DNA from: Anisus vortex
Lineage: Eukaryota; Mollusca; Gastropoda; Planorbidae
Length of the DNA: 64,000 nucleotides
Reading direction: 5' to 3'
Assembly: GCA_949126835.1 (NCBI GenBank)
Contig: OX421506.1
Location: forward strand, 17,180,447 to 17,244,446
The notes beneath the pieces were generated by a model. That model did no database searches and had not been told where the DNA came from. It was given only the letters and a program-made list of their open reading frames with translations. The position numbers were made by a program, and so were the translations under genes. This document shows positions 37,501-47,735 of the stretch, piece after piece (position 1 is the first letter of the stretch; each line of letters starts with the position of its first letter).

Positions 37501-38078
37501 GGTACTAGAGAGTAATTAGATTTGGGCATTGGGTTCTCCTCACAATCCCTTTAAAAGAAATAGGCAAACTTTTATTTTTACAACAATGGTCTTTAAGGTT
37601 AATTTGACTTCATTTTTTAAAAATACTTTATATTCACTTTGTAAAACTTTCCCATGACCGATTGACCCAACTTTCGGAAGGCTTATTGGACCACTTGCTG
37701 TCATCCTATTAATCTGAAACTTGGCACATAGACATTATGCCCTTCTATTAAAAGGCGAAATTCTCAGAAGGCTTATTAAATACAGTCAATACATTTGTTT
37801 TGATTTTTATTGATATTTTCTTTAAAAAGCCTTGCTATGTGTCTTAATGTAGCCTTCAAATTTGTATCTTTCCCACTTTGTGGGAGGTGAAGGGCTAAAT
37901 CTTTTGAAAGGCTAAAACAATGCAAATAAATAATTTAAATGCATCCTTTATATTAACCAGTATATCTTTTTTTTTTTTTTTCTTTAGTAATGAACTGACA
38001 GACTCCGGAACTAACAAAGATCTGGTATTGGAAAAAGGCTCCTTTAAAAAAATATCACTGCTTGACCATGGGGTTTAA
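28805..38078 (+). CDS. Coiled-coil gene with phase-1 mini-exons (3' part; 5' end outside window)
   Basis: Gene model from splice sites and frame continuity; exons are listed separately. Seven consecutive exons (63, 60, 33, 63, 60, 33 and 54 bp) all enter and leave in phase 1 and join into a charged heptad-like coiled coil rich in Glu, Lys, Arg and Leu (for example LEESNREIKRL, LEEKKREIEQL). Three or four small exons follow and the C-terminus may be alternative. No start codon or N-terminal domain is visible. The 284 bp upstream are intron-like and lead into more than 28 kb of satellite, so the upstream exons lie outside the window. The minus-strand gene at 55357-62169 has the same exon style and begins with a CARD, so an N-terminal CARD is plausible here but not seen. 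No database name is assigned. Confidence 0.6.
28868..30013 (+). other. Intron after exon a
   Basis: AT-rich intron. Only a decayed LINE scrap near 29560-29780 is recognisable; the rest shows nothing I can name. Confidence 0.55.
29560..29780 (+). mobile_element. Decayed LINE 3' coding scrap
   Basis: Broken frames resemble the extreme C-terminus of LINE ORF2, with GKRWMDNILNW-like text corresponding to the usual RPKKRW.DNI..W end, followed by in-frame damage. Short and degenerate. Confidence 0.45.
30014..30073 (+). CDS. Coiled-coil gene (+), exon b (60 bp)
   Basis: Acceptor TTCTCTTAG, donor GAAG|GTGGGG, phase 1-1. Codes KLNERHEADRVEIERLQTE. Related to exon e (shared L..E, I..LQT). Confidence 0.65.
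30259..30291 (+). CDS. Coiled-coil gene (+), exon c (33 bp)
   Basis: Acceptor TATTTAACAG, donor CTAG|GTATGT, phase 1-1. Codes NEIKPLKDEL. Same length and phase as exon f. Confidence 0.55.
30707..30769 (+). CDS. Coiled-coil gene (+), exon d (63 bp)
   Basis: Acceptor TATTGCACAG, donor ATAG|GTTTGC, phase 1-1. Codes IVQNCLEEKKREIEQLSRQI. 9 of 21 residues match exon a (LEE, REI, L, final I). Confidence 0.7.
30770..31436 (+). other. Intron after exon d
   Basis: 667 bp, AT-rich, no recognisable element or RNA. Confidence 0.5.
31437..31496 (+). CDS. Coiled-coil gene (+), exon e (60 bp)
   Basis: Acceptor eight or more T then AG, donor GCAG|GTATGT, phase 1-1. Codes QLKENCNSQKRRIIKLQTA after the split codon. 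Confidence 0.65.
31524..31584. repeat. (CT)n microsatellite
   Basis: About 30 CT dinucleotides with one or two interruptions, just downstream of the donor of exon e. Confidence 0.95.
32503..32610 (+). pseudogene. hAT transposase C-terminal (dimerisation) remnant
   Basis: Reads FGSTYTCEHILLQMKAVLSI and continues with RDTRPLTWYRRM. The F-GSTY-CE...M...S pattern is the conserved start of the hAT dimerisation domain. Surrounding frames are interrupted. Confidence 0.75.
33318..33768 (+). mobile_element. LINE ORF2 C-terminal fragment nested in the hAT element
   Basis: Broken frame with RPVVTYGSKIWTF (the LINE RP(V/L)..YG.E.W motif), later PRLRWLDDVEMDLRQIGVQA and ARAIHGL, which match the usual end of RTE/Jockey-type ORF2 proteins. 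Stops and frameshifts are present. Confidence 0.65.
35006..35038 (+). CDS. Coiled-coil gene (+), exon f (33 bp)
   Basis: Acceptor CTTTTCTTAG, donor ATGA|GTAAGT, phase 1-1. Codes REEDIEYLPM after the split codon. Occupies the position of exon c in the second 63-60-33 triplet. Confidence 0.55.
   Translation, partial: VEKKILNIYQ
35039..35489 (+). other. Intron after exon f
   Basis: AT-rich, nothing recognised. Confidence 0.5.
35490..35543 (+). CDS. Coiled-coil gene (+), exon g (54 bp)
   Basis: Acceptor CCATTAAAG, donor GATG|GTAAGT, phase 1-1. Codes QLCKHCRERKINTMTFD after the split codon. Begins like exon e (DQLKENC against DQLCKHC), so it may be the start of a third, partial repeat. C-x2-C is present but no zinc-binding domain can be claimed. 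Confidence 0.6.
35652..36174. repeat. 177-bp unit, three tandem copies
   Basis: Three near-identical copies start at about 35652, 35829 and 36006; the marker GTAGTCTGTTGG occurs at 35731, 35908 and 36085, exactly 177 bp apart. On the minus strand the unit reads AERREEWKRLTYMSSVAPQR then SNRLR, resembling the last residues of a LINE ORF2. It lies in the intron between exons g and h. Confidence 0.93.
36244..36271 (+). CDS. Coiled-coil gene (+), micro-exon h (28 bp)
   Basis: Acceptor ACACATTCCAG, donor AACT|GTAAGT. Codes ELSTQDVKL after the split codon. Length is not a multiple of three, so including or skipping it changes the downstream frame. If the donor is not used, translation meets TAA at once. 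Confidence 0.5.
36272..36986 (+). other. Intron after exon h
   Basis: 715 bp, AT-rich. No element recognised. Confidence 0.45.
36987..37013 (+). CDS. Coiled-coil gene (+), exon i (27 bp)
   Basis: Acceptor TGTTTTTCAG, donor TTTC|GTAAGT. With exon h it codes IKWQNFSL; without h it codes SSGKIFLF. Both frames are open. Confidence 0.45.
37167..37191 (+). CDS. Coiled-coil gene (+), exon j (25 bp)
   Basis: Acceptor GGCATTGCAG, donor CCAG|GTAGGC. Codes GHLSKSYQ in the h-included frame or DTFLNPT in the h-skipped frame. Confidence 0.45.
37192..37987 (+). other. Intron after exon j
   Basis: About 800 bp, AT-rich, ending in a long T tract and CTTTAG. No gene or element recognised. Confidence 0.45.
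37988..38078 (+). CDS. Coiled-coil gene (+), last exon k
   Basis: Acceptor T-rich then CTTTAG. In the h-included frame the first codon is TAA, so the protein would end in SKSYQ. In the h-skipped frame it stays open for about 30 codons (SNELTDSGTNKDLVLEKGSF and on to LLDHGV) and stops at 38076-38078. An AATAAA follows at 38111. Confidence 0.45.
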
Positions 38079-38110
38079 ACTACAAAAGAACTTAAAAGAA
38101 CTTAAAAGAA

Positions 38111-38116
38111 AATAAA
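38111..38116 (+). promoter_or_regulatory. Poly(A) signal AATAAA
   Basis: AATAAA 33 bp after the h-skipped stop codon, consistent with the end of the plus-strand gene. Confidence 0.5.
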
Positions 38117-39459
38117 CTTTTTTGTTTTAATTGAATGAAGAATTCTCAAAAAGAGGAAATATTGAAAAGTAACAAGAAGAAATATCTAACAGATAATATC
38201 TAAAGGAATCGGAGGTGCATTTTATTGTAGTCGGTTTGTTTTCTAGCATGAAATTTTAAATAATCATGTCCAGAAGTTGACAACATGCACTCTGTGGTTA
38301 ATACTGTAGCAGTTTAACTATTGGCCAGTGGCAATTTTGTTGTGCTGTTTTAAACTACAGTAAAAACTGTTCTTAATGGACTTAATATGTCTGTTGAAAC
38401 CGAAAGTTGAATATTGAAGGGGGAATGCAATATAAAAGCTAGGCTAGATTATTATTAATAATATTGTCGCTACTGTACTTAAATTATCTTATATGTTCAG
38501 ACATGCCTACCATATTTCAGAATTCTTTGGGAAATGACTAATATTTACCCACCAATCCTTATTTGACCAGTTTGCTCTGCAAAATTGACTTGTCCAAAAA
38601 TGCCAAAGATTGAATTAAGAAAGTAATGACTCAAAAAAAAATAAAAGCATTTGCCTTTTTTCTTTCAAGTCATTCTCATTTCAATTAATTTCCTTTTTTT
38701 TTTTGGGGGGGGGGGGGGGAATAGCAGAAGCATAGGGTCATTGCATCAATTTTGAAGATGCTTTTTTGATGATACATTGTCAAATAAATGACCTTAATTA
38801 TTTTTTTTCCGGAAAGACTATTGTGACTAACATGTGCCACTATGTTTTCCTACTGTTTAAAATCAGCCAGTAAAACTGATGTGACTAGAGTACTGAGCTA
38901 TGGAATAAATTTGCCTTTTCCATTTATAGTTTATTCATTGATGTACTAAAGCTTAGACATAGAATATTAGACTTTGTCCTAGTCTCAGGGATCAACTTAC
39001 AGTTTTACCAAAAATAAAGCATCTGTATTGATGCTCCAACATGTATTTAGTTAAAATGTAGGTAGATATACAGAGATATAGTTGTCACTATCTGCTCTAG
39101 ACTTAGTAGATAAACTTACAAATGATGCTGAATGGCTGGGAGGAGGCGGGTATGTAATTTACAGATGCTGCTTCTTTAAAGTAGCTTATCTGAAGTTAAA
39201 GTCTAGTCATGCATTTTTATTAGAATTTAAAAAGATGTTAAGTTTTTGGTTTTCATAATTTGTTAAGAATCATCCCCAGTCCATCCCTAGATTTTTTTTT
39301 ATAAGTAATATTTATTGAAATATGTGGAAGTCCAATGCGTAATTTACTCAGCTAGCGAGGACACACGTGCAAAGTCAAATTGCAAGGGTAAGATATGAGA
39401 CAATAAGTTATAAATTTCTTTAAATAAACCACTATTAAATAAACAAACACACAGAGATT

Positions 39460-39790
39460 TATATGTATATATAGATAAGAAAAAGTATTTTGAACTCCAA
39501 GTCTATCTGAGTATTGTAATAGATTGTTATTCTGTTGTATTTCTGTTCAAATTTAAGGCTTTCTGTATTATTATAATTTTGTTGATTTGCCTGTCTTCCT
39601 CTAGTGTTTTTTTTCAGGTTTAGTGATTTAACTATTGGTGTTACTCTTGTCAGTTTTGAACATTCACTAGTATTGAACCATGCAGCTCTTTTCTGGATTT
39701 TTTCTAGTTTGTCAAATGTATATTCTGTTGTTGATGGATCCTATAAAGAAGATATATATTCTAATATGGGTCTAACTATTGTTAGGTAGC
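39460..39790 (-). mobile_element. LINE RT C-terminal fragment
   Basis: Minus strand reads TIVRPILEYISSL, a stop, DPSTTEYTFDKLEKIQKRAA, then RVTPIVKSLNL, matching the conserved VRP.LEYAS.VWDP...LE.IQRRAARF region of Jockey/CR1-type RT. An in-frame stop replaces the usual Trp, so it is dead. Confidence 0.75.
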
Positions 39791-40499
39791 ATTATAGTTA
39801 TTATGTTCTTGTTAGATTTGTAAAAGTATTTTTTTTTATAAAGCCTAAAGTTTGGTTTCATTTTTTTATTGCTTCATCAATATGTGGATTTTAAGAAAAT
39901 GTGTCTGTTGTTATTGCTCCTGAGTATTTTCCTTTTTATTTGTTTACAATGTTTCCCAAAGAAGGGAACTATAATATTCTAATAACATAACTATTGCATT
40001 TAACTGCAGCTGACATATTTCTTTGACATTTTTCCTTATTTAAAAAAACAATGTGCCAATTTTAATCTTTAAAATATAAGCTTTATTGGTTTTTAATTTT
40101 AAAATTAAATGTGTTCTTGTTATAGTATAATGGACTAAGGGTAACAAATATTTCAACTTTTATTGTATATAATGTATATATGACAAGTGTATTGCAAATC
40201 ATTGAACATTAAATATAGATTTCACTGTTAATAGATAATAAAAATAATACATGTAATGTTCAACATAATTGCCTGTTTTCCTGCCTGTGACAGGGCCAAA
40301 AAAACACACCTTTACATGCATCTATAGTTTTTCTAGCTGTCCCATTATGCTAATATATTCTGCCAGTTCTCATCTCCATGTCATATCTCTAGAGGGTTCC
40401 TTGTGAGAGTTTTTCTTTTCATACTGGATGTGAACTTTCTAGAATAAGGGTCTCATTTGTGCATTCTTATGACTCTCCACTTAAGGCCAATACTTCTAT

Positions 40500-40720
40500 T
40501 GTTACTTACTTAAGCTTGTGGCCCCAGCCAGGGACATAGACCACCATCAAGAATCCTCCAGGTATCTCAATTCTGGGCCATTTTCTCTACCTGAACCCAG
40601 TTACACTCTATTTATTTTCAGGCGTCATCTTCCATTTCTTGTCTGAAGGTGTTTTTCAGCCGGCGGCCTATTTTCCCTTTTGTCCTGGGAGTTCCAAGCA
40701 GCTGATTTTGTTTTATAGCT
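40500..40720 (-). mobile_element. LINE ORF2 3' scrap
   Basis: Minus strand contains WVQVEKMAQN, a stop, DTWRILDGGLCP, the usual C-terminal W..(L/V)..(L/M)AQ.R..WR..V..LC pattern of LINE ORF2 proteins, with broken frame upstream. Confidence 0.55.
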
Positions 40721-41951
40721 ATTCTTTCTTTCTTTCTTGAGGCAAATATATGCAAAAAATTCCATTAAGTGAATATATAAAGAGAGAAAGATAATTTAAC
40801 TAACAATAGTTTGAACTTTTATAAACTGCTGAATTTTACACTTGGACTAAACCTGGTTTGCCACCACAGCTGTAAACTTTTACGCGGCATTCAATCACAA
40901 ATACTATAAGTTATTGACACTCCTTCTGTAGTTACATTAATCAATACATAAGTATAAACATTTTTGTAAGCAAAAAAATACTTTTTAACTATCAATTTGT
41001 TACTTTTCATTACTATTTATGTTGTACTTGTTTTACTAAAGCCAAAACGTACTAATATTTATAGATGAATTGCACAATACAATATTATTATATTGTTCAA
41101 ATATTCTTTTTTTTCTCAGAAGTCCTCATTTAACTACATCATTGTAAATACTAAAGTCCCATTTTTGTCAAAATTAAATGAAACATAGTCATTTATTTAC
41201 ACAGATAAGATGCACATACTTTGTTTTGATAACTTTAAAAGTGTGACCCTATTCACTAAGCACTAACTTTTAACTTATACAATCTATCAGTTATTTTTAT
41301 CTAATTGAATCATTTGAAAATGATCATTTATGTTAATAAAGGACTTAAGCACCAATTGAATGTTATATTAGCAAGTATTTCTCAATATTTTTCTCATCTA
41401 TGCAAATTTTGTAGGCGGTCAAGTATAAGTAAAGCTTTAATTGTTGTCTTAAATACTGATAAAATATAAACTTTTTTATTGTAAATATTGTTGATATTTT
41501 TTTATTTTTTACATTTAACGAATTAGCATTTTGGTAAAATGGGTATTATTGTATACATTTTTTTAAAGACATGACAAATATGTATGCATAAATGTACTTG
41601 TGGTGATTTTAAATGCTCAAACAAACAGAACATTTGAATGTGTTTGTAAATTAAAATAAAATAAATCATTGTTGCTTACAACTTTTTTAGCATGCATAAT
41701 GAAGTTGATGTTTAATATTTGGAAACATCTTCTAACATAAAAGATAAAATAATATAACTGCCACACAAAAAAGATGAAACTTTGAATACAAATAATAACA
41801 TTTTAATAAGAAATAAAAATCATATGTTTATTATGTGCCTTTTAAGTTATTGTATTTAGTATTTATTTATTGATGTAAATATTTTTTATAATGCTATTTA
41901 TCATGTGTGTGTGTTACTGACAGATATAAAAATCTCTTGCATGCTAAGTAT

Positions 41952-42117
41952 CAGGGGCAAAGCCACAAGGGGGGCTTAGTCCCCCATGAAAGTTTTGTAA
42001 AATAACTTTTTTTCAACATTTGTTTTTAAATATGTATTAAATTCGCTAGAAAATTTGGAAATATTTGTCATGCAAAAGTTCATCCCACCCTGAAAAAAAT
42101 TGTAAGCTTCACCACTG
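41952..42117. mobile_element. hAT-like MITE, 166 bp
   Basis: Ends CAGGGGCAAAGCC (left) and the complement of CAGTGGTGAAGCT (right). Flanked by the perfect 8-bp duplication CTAAGTAT (41944-41951 and 42118-42125). No coding capacity. Confidence 0.85.
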
Positions 42118-44474
42118 CTAAGTATTGGTACATAAACTAGTATTGCTGCTAATTGGTTAAAGTAAAAACGAGAAAATCTTTAAAAAAGTATAAACACATT
42201 TTTTTTCAACTGAACTGAAATAAAAAAAATTCTTTAAGAAGTTCATTTTCACATAAAAACATACTTGCAAAATATATATATATAGTGTGGAAAGTTCTAA
42301 GTCTCAACTAAGAAAGATTAATTAATTATTATAGATTGAATGTTTTGTATTGAGACCAATTTGATTTTCATGAATAAAGTTTGATTTTTATGTCATAATT
42401 AGATATATACATATATATATGTATTTATTATTGACTTTAAAATAGCATATTTGTTCATTATGCTTAGTATAATTAGGCCTAGTAATAGTTTTTCCTTTTG
42501 CAGTTTATTTAAGTTGCAAATATGAATATTGCTTGTGTTAAGCATATTGTTAAGCATATTAAAATAAAACAATACATTTTTATACTAAACATTGGAAATT
42601 TTGTTCATGTGTAAAATGTGTTTTACTGAATTGTAGTTAATAACTTGACATTTATAAAAGGTTTATATTAACTCATATTTTGATTATTCTAACAACAACA
42701 GTAAAGTTAATAGAAAAAAGTTTAAAATGTATTCTCTGATGATACTTTAAGTTTTGACACATACTTGTTAATGTATCCCACACATTTAATTTATGGAATT
42801 TTAAAATCAAATTTTAGCACTTTTAAAAGTAACAACCTAAACCCCCTGCACTAACTCATATCTCAACAGTCTAGTGATTGTTAGAGTAAAATTTAAGCAA
42901 GTCAATTTCTGTCTAGCAACTATTAACATACACATTAATGTTTGATCAGTTTTTCTTAGACTTCAAAAATTCTTGTTGATTCAAAGGCCAATACTATTTT
43001 AATGGATGATTTCCATTTGTTTAAATAGCCAAGTATTTGACATTGTCAAAGCCTATTATTAGTATTATCCATTGAAATTTTTTTTTGAATTTGACATTTG
43101 ATATCAATAATAATAAATATCATTATTATCCTTATTTTACAATTTTGCAAAATAGAGTTTAAGACATCAATTTTAAATAAATCAATTTTAAATATTAATA
43201 TAAACATTTCAAATATACTACTTAGCTATAGTATAATAAATATATACAATCAATAACAATCATACATTTCAAAGTGAACTACACCATAAAAGAAAAAAAC
43301 AACACCTGCTTAAATTTGTATTTAATATTTATTTTTTTTGTACGGGCCTGCCTACCTTTAGTGTGTTCTTAAGAAATATAATATAATTCGGAATATGTGC
43401 CTCAGTGGTTATTGTTACCTGGCCACCAGTAATTTTGCTGAAAGCGTCAAAAAATTGTATTAATTTGTTTTTATTTTGAAAGCTAAGGTTTCCGAACTGA
43501 TTTATTATGTCCCTTTAATAAACCAGATGAGCCTTCCGTCTCTTACTCTTATTACGTCCAGATTGTAACGTGAAAAAGGGCGAGTCAGGTGTGTGTGTGG
43601 GGGGGGGGGGGGGCACCGAGACCCTGTCAAAGACATAGGATACATAACAATATATATATAATATATTTATATTATATCATGATCAGTAGGCCTATTTATC
43701 TAATAGTTAAACAAAGAAGGTTGTGTGACTTCCAGGACCAATATCTAGGCCTATAACATAGAATAGGCCTACAGGCCTTCTAACTAAACCTACAAGGCCT
43801 TCTAAAAATAAAACACATGTCCCACACGATGCATTTTACAATCCGATTCACACCGTGAATTGAATCACACTCTTGTGTCAATCAATAGCCTATGTCCGTA
43901 AAAAATAAAAACTGAATGAATAATTAATCTTACTTCTTTGCAATTAAACATAAAAATTAAACAAGACGTTTTATGCAGTAAAACGTAGGCCTACTATTAA
44001 AATCATACAAGGATTATATCATTTTAATTATAAAAACAAAATTTAACAAATTAGACTAAATCATTTATTAAGACTTCGCTATTCAATCTCATATTATATC
44101 TTCACCCAAGTAAAAGACATCGTCAGGTAGTCCACAGATGATGTTCTCTGATTCAATTTGAAATCATCTGTCTGCAAAATTTAAAATATTTTATTCAAAA
44201 TAGCCCTAGCTAGAAACCTTGATGCTAAATTATTTAGGCCTAACCTACTAAATGGATTCATTCTTAATGCATAAGACTTATAGGCCTACAATTACTATAA
44301 AAAAATCATTTAGGGCCTATCAGAGAACATGACTTTGCATTAAAATTGTTTTGTTTTTTTCCCGGAACCTGCAAAATTATTAGTAGGCCTAGGCCTATTA
44401 TTAAAATTGTTAAGAAAATGTCTTCTTGCAGATTCAACAATAAGGGGCCTGTGTGCACCATTGGTAAGTCTAAC

Positions 44475-44617
44475 GTAGGCCTACTGTTATTCAGTGCCTA
44501 CAAATTAAACTTTTCTGCTAAAGTTGCACAGACATTATCTTTTTTCCGCACACAGCACTCGGAAAATTAAAGGGAAACAATGCATAACGCTTATACTGAG
44601 TAAAAGACCGTATTGTG
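44475..44617 (+). repeat. Direct repeat copy 1 (about 143 bp)
   Basis: Contains CTACTGTTATTCAGTGCC and CTGCTAAAGTTGCACAG, repeated with a few differences at 44981-45123. Confidence 0.85.
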
Positions 44618-44980
44618 GATAAACATTCTAATCTAAGCTTATTCTTTAATGAAAGCTTTGCCAACCCATGTATAGAGATAAGTAATCCTACAACACATCA
44701 CCACGTGGCAACACCAAGTGCTAGCTACGGATTAATTAGGATTCGAGAACCCCGAATTAAGTGCAAAAAAATTAAATAAAAAACGTGATATTTTTTTAGG
44801 AGTGGGATTTTTTTTAAAATATAATAAGTTAATGCTTTAGGCCTACATAGTAGTCCCTATGTGTTATCTGTAGGCAAATTAACATAACACATTTCAAATT
44901 AAAACATATCGCCAGTGTAGGCTACAGTCTTAATTCTAAGCCGAGGGCATCTGCGCACTCTTGGTAGCCAGGTAGGTCTA

Positions 44981-45123
44981 CGTAGGGCTACTGTTATGCA
45001 GTGCCCATAAATTAAACTTTTCTGCTAAAGTTGCACAGCCATTATCTTTTTCCACACACAGCAATCGGAAAATTAAAAGGGAAACAATGCAGAACGCCAG
45101 ACTGAATAAAAGACTATTTTGCA
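44981..45123 (+). repeat. Direct repeat copy 2
   Basis: Second copy of 44475-44617, 506 bp further on. Function unknown; could be two copies of an unnamed interspersed repeat. Confidence 0.85.
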
Positions 45124-45290
45124 GTAGGCTTGAAGAGTCTAGATCTAGTAGGGAATTCATAGGATGTCTAGATCTGCCCTTATTACAGAGCCATAAAAAT
45201 TGCACGAGCCGGACGGTTAAGGTCGTCTAGGCTGTGCGGGGTAACGGGAATAGTTTTCAACTAGCAATAACCACGTCTCGGTAGAACCTC

Positions 45291-45328
45291 ATTGGCTATG
45301 GTACCGCCACTGCGTAAAGCTGACGTCA
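45291..45328 (+). promoter_or_regulatory. Promoter-like patch (inverted CCAAT box and CRE)
   Basis: ATTGG at 45291-45295 and the palindrome TGACGTCA at 45321-45328 in a locally GC-richer stretch. These are motif matches only; no gene start is tied to them. Confidence 0.25.
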
Positions 45329-45920
45329 CTCAAGACAAAGTAGGCCTAAATCTTTTATAGTTTTTGAATTCTAAAATAATATAAATATAGGTTTGTTTCT
45401 TTCTAAAACATTTTAAATAATATCAGTTCTATAATTCCTCTAAAGTAACTAAGCTTAGAAATAGTCTAAATAGGCATAAAAACTAGAAATAAATAAATTT
45501 GAAATAGGCCTAATAATATTAGGCTAAAAGGAAAAGAAAAAGCATAATTTTTGTCACTTATTTTGCATGTTCTTCCTGGTCTTGCACGAAGTTACAGGAT
45601 AGTGGAAGTAAAAAATAGTAAAGGGCTATAATCGTCATATAGGCTACTTTCTTTTTGTATTAGTTATTAGTGAAAAGTAATAAGTCCAATTGTTCAGAAA
45701 ATGTATTCGTGCAGATTCAACAATAAGGAGAAAAGTTTGTTTTTAACAGAATGAAGAATTTATAGGAATTTAGAATGTAACGCATAGACAATAATTTAGA
45801 TTTAAATATCTTTGAACAATTACATCTATAGGCTATAGGGAAATGCACATTGTGAGATTACAAAATCATTACAAAAGCTACAAAGAAATAATCACACTAT
45901 AGAAAGCCTGCGTAGACATC

Positions 45921-45992
45921 TCCTCGGTAGTATAGTGGTAAGTATCCCCGCCTGTCACGCGGGAGACCGGGGTTCGATTCCCCGCCGGGGAG
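45921..45992 (+). tRNA. tRNA-Asp (GTC)
   Basis: 72 bp with full cloverleaf: acceptor stem TCCTCGG pairs with CCGGGGA (one G-T pair), anticodon stem CCCGC/GCGGG with loop CTGTCAC giving anticodon GTC, and T arm with GGTTCGATTCC (B box). The A box TAGTATAGTGG is intact. The sequence is close to animal cytosolic tRNA-Asp. No intron. Confidence 0.97.
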
Positions 45993-45998
45993 AGTTAC

Positions 45999-46013
45999 TT
46001 TTCCAATTTTTTT
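45999..46013 (+). terminator. RNA polymerase III terminator
   Basis: TTTT at 45999-46002 and a 7-T run at 46007-46013, 7-21 bp after the tRNA. Confidence 0.75.
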
Positions 46014-46559
46014 AGATTATCTACGATTTTATTTTAAGAGAGCAATGTGAAATTAATTATTAAATTAACTAACTATTTATTACGAAAACATTTCACGTAT
46101 ACATTATCAATTTAGGCTACACAGTGCGAAACTTACTAAATAATAAACACCAGCAAAAATTGCTAACCTAGGGCTTCCTTGGTTAACATTTTTGTGTGTG
46201 CATATATAGAGTTGCCAGATACATTGGTAGGCCTACCAAAAGGAGGACACAGATAGCCAAAAAGGAAGACAGAGGAGAACACATGGGTACCAAAAGGAAG
46301 ACTTATTGAGTGTTTCATTTAAGTCCTTAAAAAAAATTCAATTGAATGCGGATTTAACCAACAATAAGTACCTACAATTTTAAAACAATGGTAGCCAGTA
46401 ATTATCTATTAGTAGGCCTAAATTAACAAAGAAAAAGTATTGTAAAAACAAATAATGCATTTAATAAAAATTAAATCGCCTTTTTTTTTCAATTGCAACA
46501 ATACTATATTTTTTGAAAATTAAACAGTCAATTCCACAGTTAACACGTTATCATCTTTC

Positions 46560-46740
46560 TTAATTTTTCAATATATTTCTCTGACGGGCCAACGTTTTGC
46601 AGACGATCCTCGTTAGCAAGCACAAATGTACAAAACTGTTCAAATGTGATATTTTTTAAGTTGTACTTTGTAAGAATGATGCCCATTACAGAATTAACTT
46701 CGAGTCTATTTCTTTTCTTTGTCCATTGAGACCGGCCTTA
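46560..46740 (-). pseudogene. hAT transposase C-terminal remnant
   Basis: Minus strand reads RLEVNSVMGIILTKYNLKN and then FEQFCTFVLANEDRLQNVG, resembling the C-terminal region of ZBED/ZNF862-type hAT transposases (R.LEV.SV...L..KYN). No intact frame around it. Confidence 0.6.
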
Positions 46741-46765
46741 CACTTTCTTCATTGAGTCCGACTTT

Positions 46766-46926
46766 GTGAGGCCGGCTGGTCCTGCGGTTAGTTCACCGGA
46801 CTGTCAATCACGATGACAGCCCGGTTTCTATCCCTAACGCCGACTGATCCCTGTCGCCCTGCAGGAGTTTTGGGCCTAGTGGACGTAAAAATCTTCTATC
46901 TAGAAGGAACGTCTGCAAAATTATAA
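46766..46926 (+). mobile_element. tRNA-related SINE, copy 1
   Basis: Shares GGTTAGTTCACCGGACTGTC and the block GATCCCTGTCGCCCTGCAGG with copy 2. The A-box region is GCTGGTCCTGCGGTTAG; the B-box region is degraded. Truncated at the 3' side. Confidence 0.75.
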
Positions 46927-47504
46927 GATAATTTAGCGTTTATCAATGAAAATTAACAATTTTTCCATATTACCATTGTGTCCAGGGATACAGAAAAAAG
47001 TTCAAAATGTTTAGTAACTCTGTAAAGCAACTTCCATTTGGGGAACTTTGAAAAAACAAACTCCACTGCTCATGCAAGAGTCTTTGAAAAAACTGTTAAT
47101 TTTTTTCTTGTACAAATGATTTGAGATTGCAATATTAGTCAAACAATATTACGGCAAATATTTAAAGGAAATGAATAAACCACTCAATGATTAGCGTTAT
47201 TATTACCTTCTTAATTGATTAAACTATCTTACTTTTAATAACTAGGACACAAGTTTCTCAGTTCTCAATATGTATGAATAGTTATTGAAGTAGGATCTTC
47301 ACCTTCACGCCAATACTTGCATCTTTTGCCCTAACCGTTTGTCTTAATAGTTTTGTGAGTCACTAGCATAGGATCTATCCACGGCTATCTCTTGCAACTA
47401 TAAAGCTGTTACATAGGTAAATTTGAATGTAGGCTATGTGTGCAAGGGGAGGTAAGGTGTGGAAATTGAGAAGATTCGTGGACAATTCACATAACAACAC
47501 AATA

Positions 47505-47735
47505 GTGAAGCCAGCTGGCCTAGCGGTTAGTTCACCGGACTGTCAACCAAAAACCATCTGACACGTCGCGGGTTCTAGCCCGGCCACCGACGGATCCCTG
47601 TCGCCCTGCAGGAGTTTTGGGCCTGTAAACATATTTCCGCCAGCAGGCAGCAGTGTGTTTGCAGAGCGCACTGAGCATGCTGAAATAGCATGGATAGAAG
47701 CGCTATATAAGTAACCAATTTAATTTAATTTAGAT
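47505..47735 (+). mobile_element. tRNA-related SINE, copy 2
   Basis: Head resembles a tRNA: A box TGGCCTAGCGG, B box GGGTTCTAGCCC. The central block GATCCCTGTCGCCCTGCAGG is shared with copy 1. The 3' end GCGCTATATAAG then an AATTT-type tail matches the 3' tails of the LINE fragments at 58.5 and 60.6 kb. Confidence 0.8.

Larger units (their letters stand above)
38117..45920. other. Intergenic region
   Basis: About 7.8 kb of AT-rich DNA (poly-G run near 38704-38719, another near 43602-43613). It holds LINE scraps, one MITE, a dispersed duplication and a promoter-like patch, each listed separately. No convincing protein-coding exon was found. TAGGCCTA-like octamers become frequent from about 43.6 kb. 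Confidence 0.6.

Noticed and set aside
44346..44570. Small ORFs in the intergenic region (also 44978-45205, 47772-47972, 55998-56300)
   Set aside because: No domains, no splice support, and they overlap repeats.
45291..45328. CRE plus CCAAT as a definite promoter
   Set aside because: Short motifs only; no exon or transcript start could be tied to them, so it is kept as a low-confidence site.
46766..47580. Possible tRNA genes with A and B boxes
   Set aside because: The cloverleaf does not close and both carry the same non-tRNA 3' body; they are SINEs.
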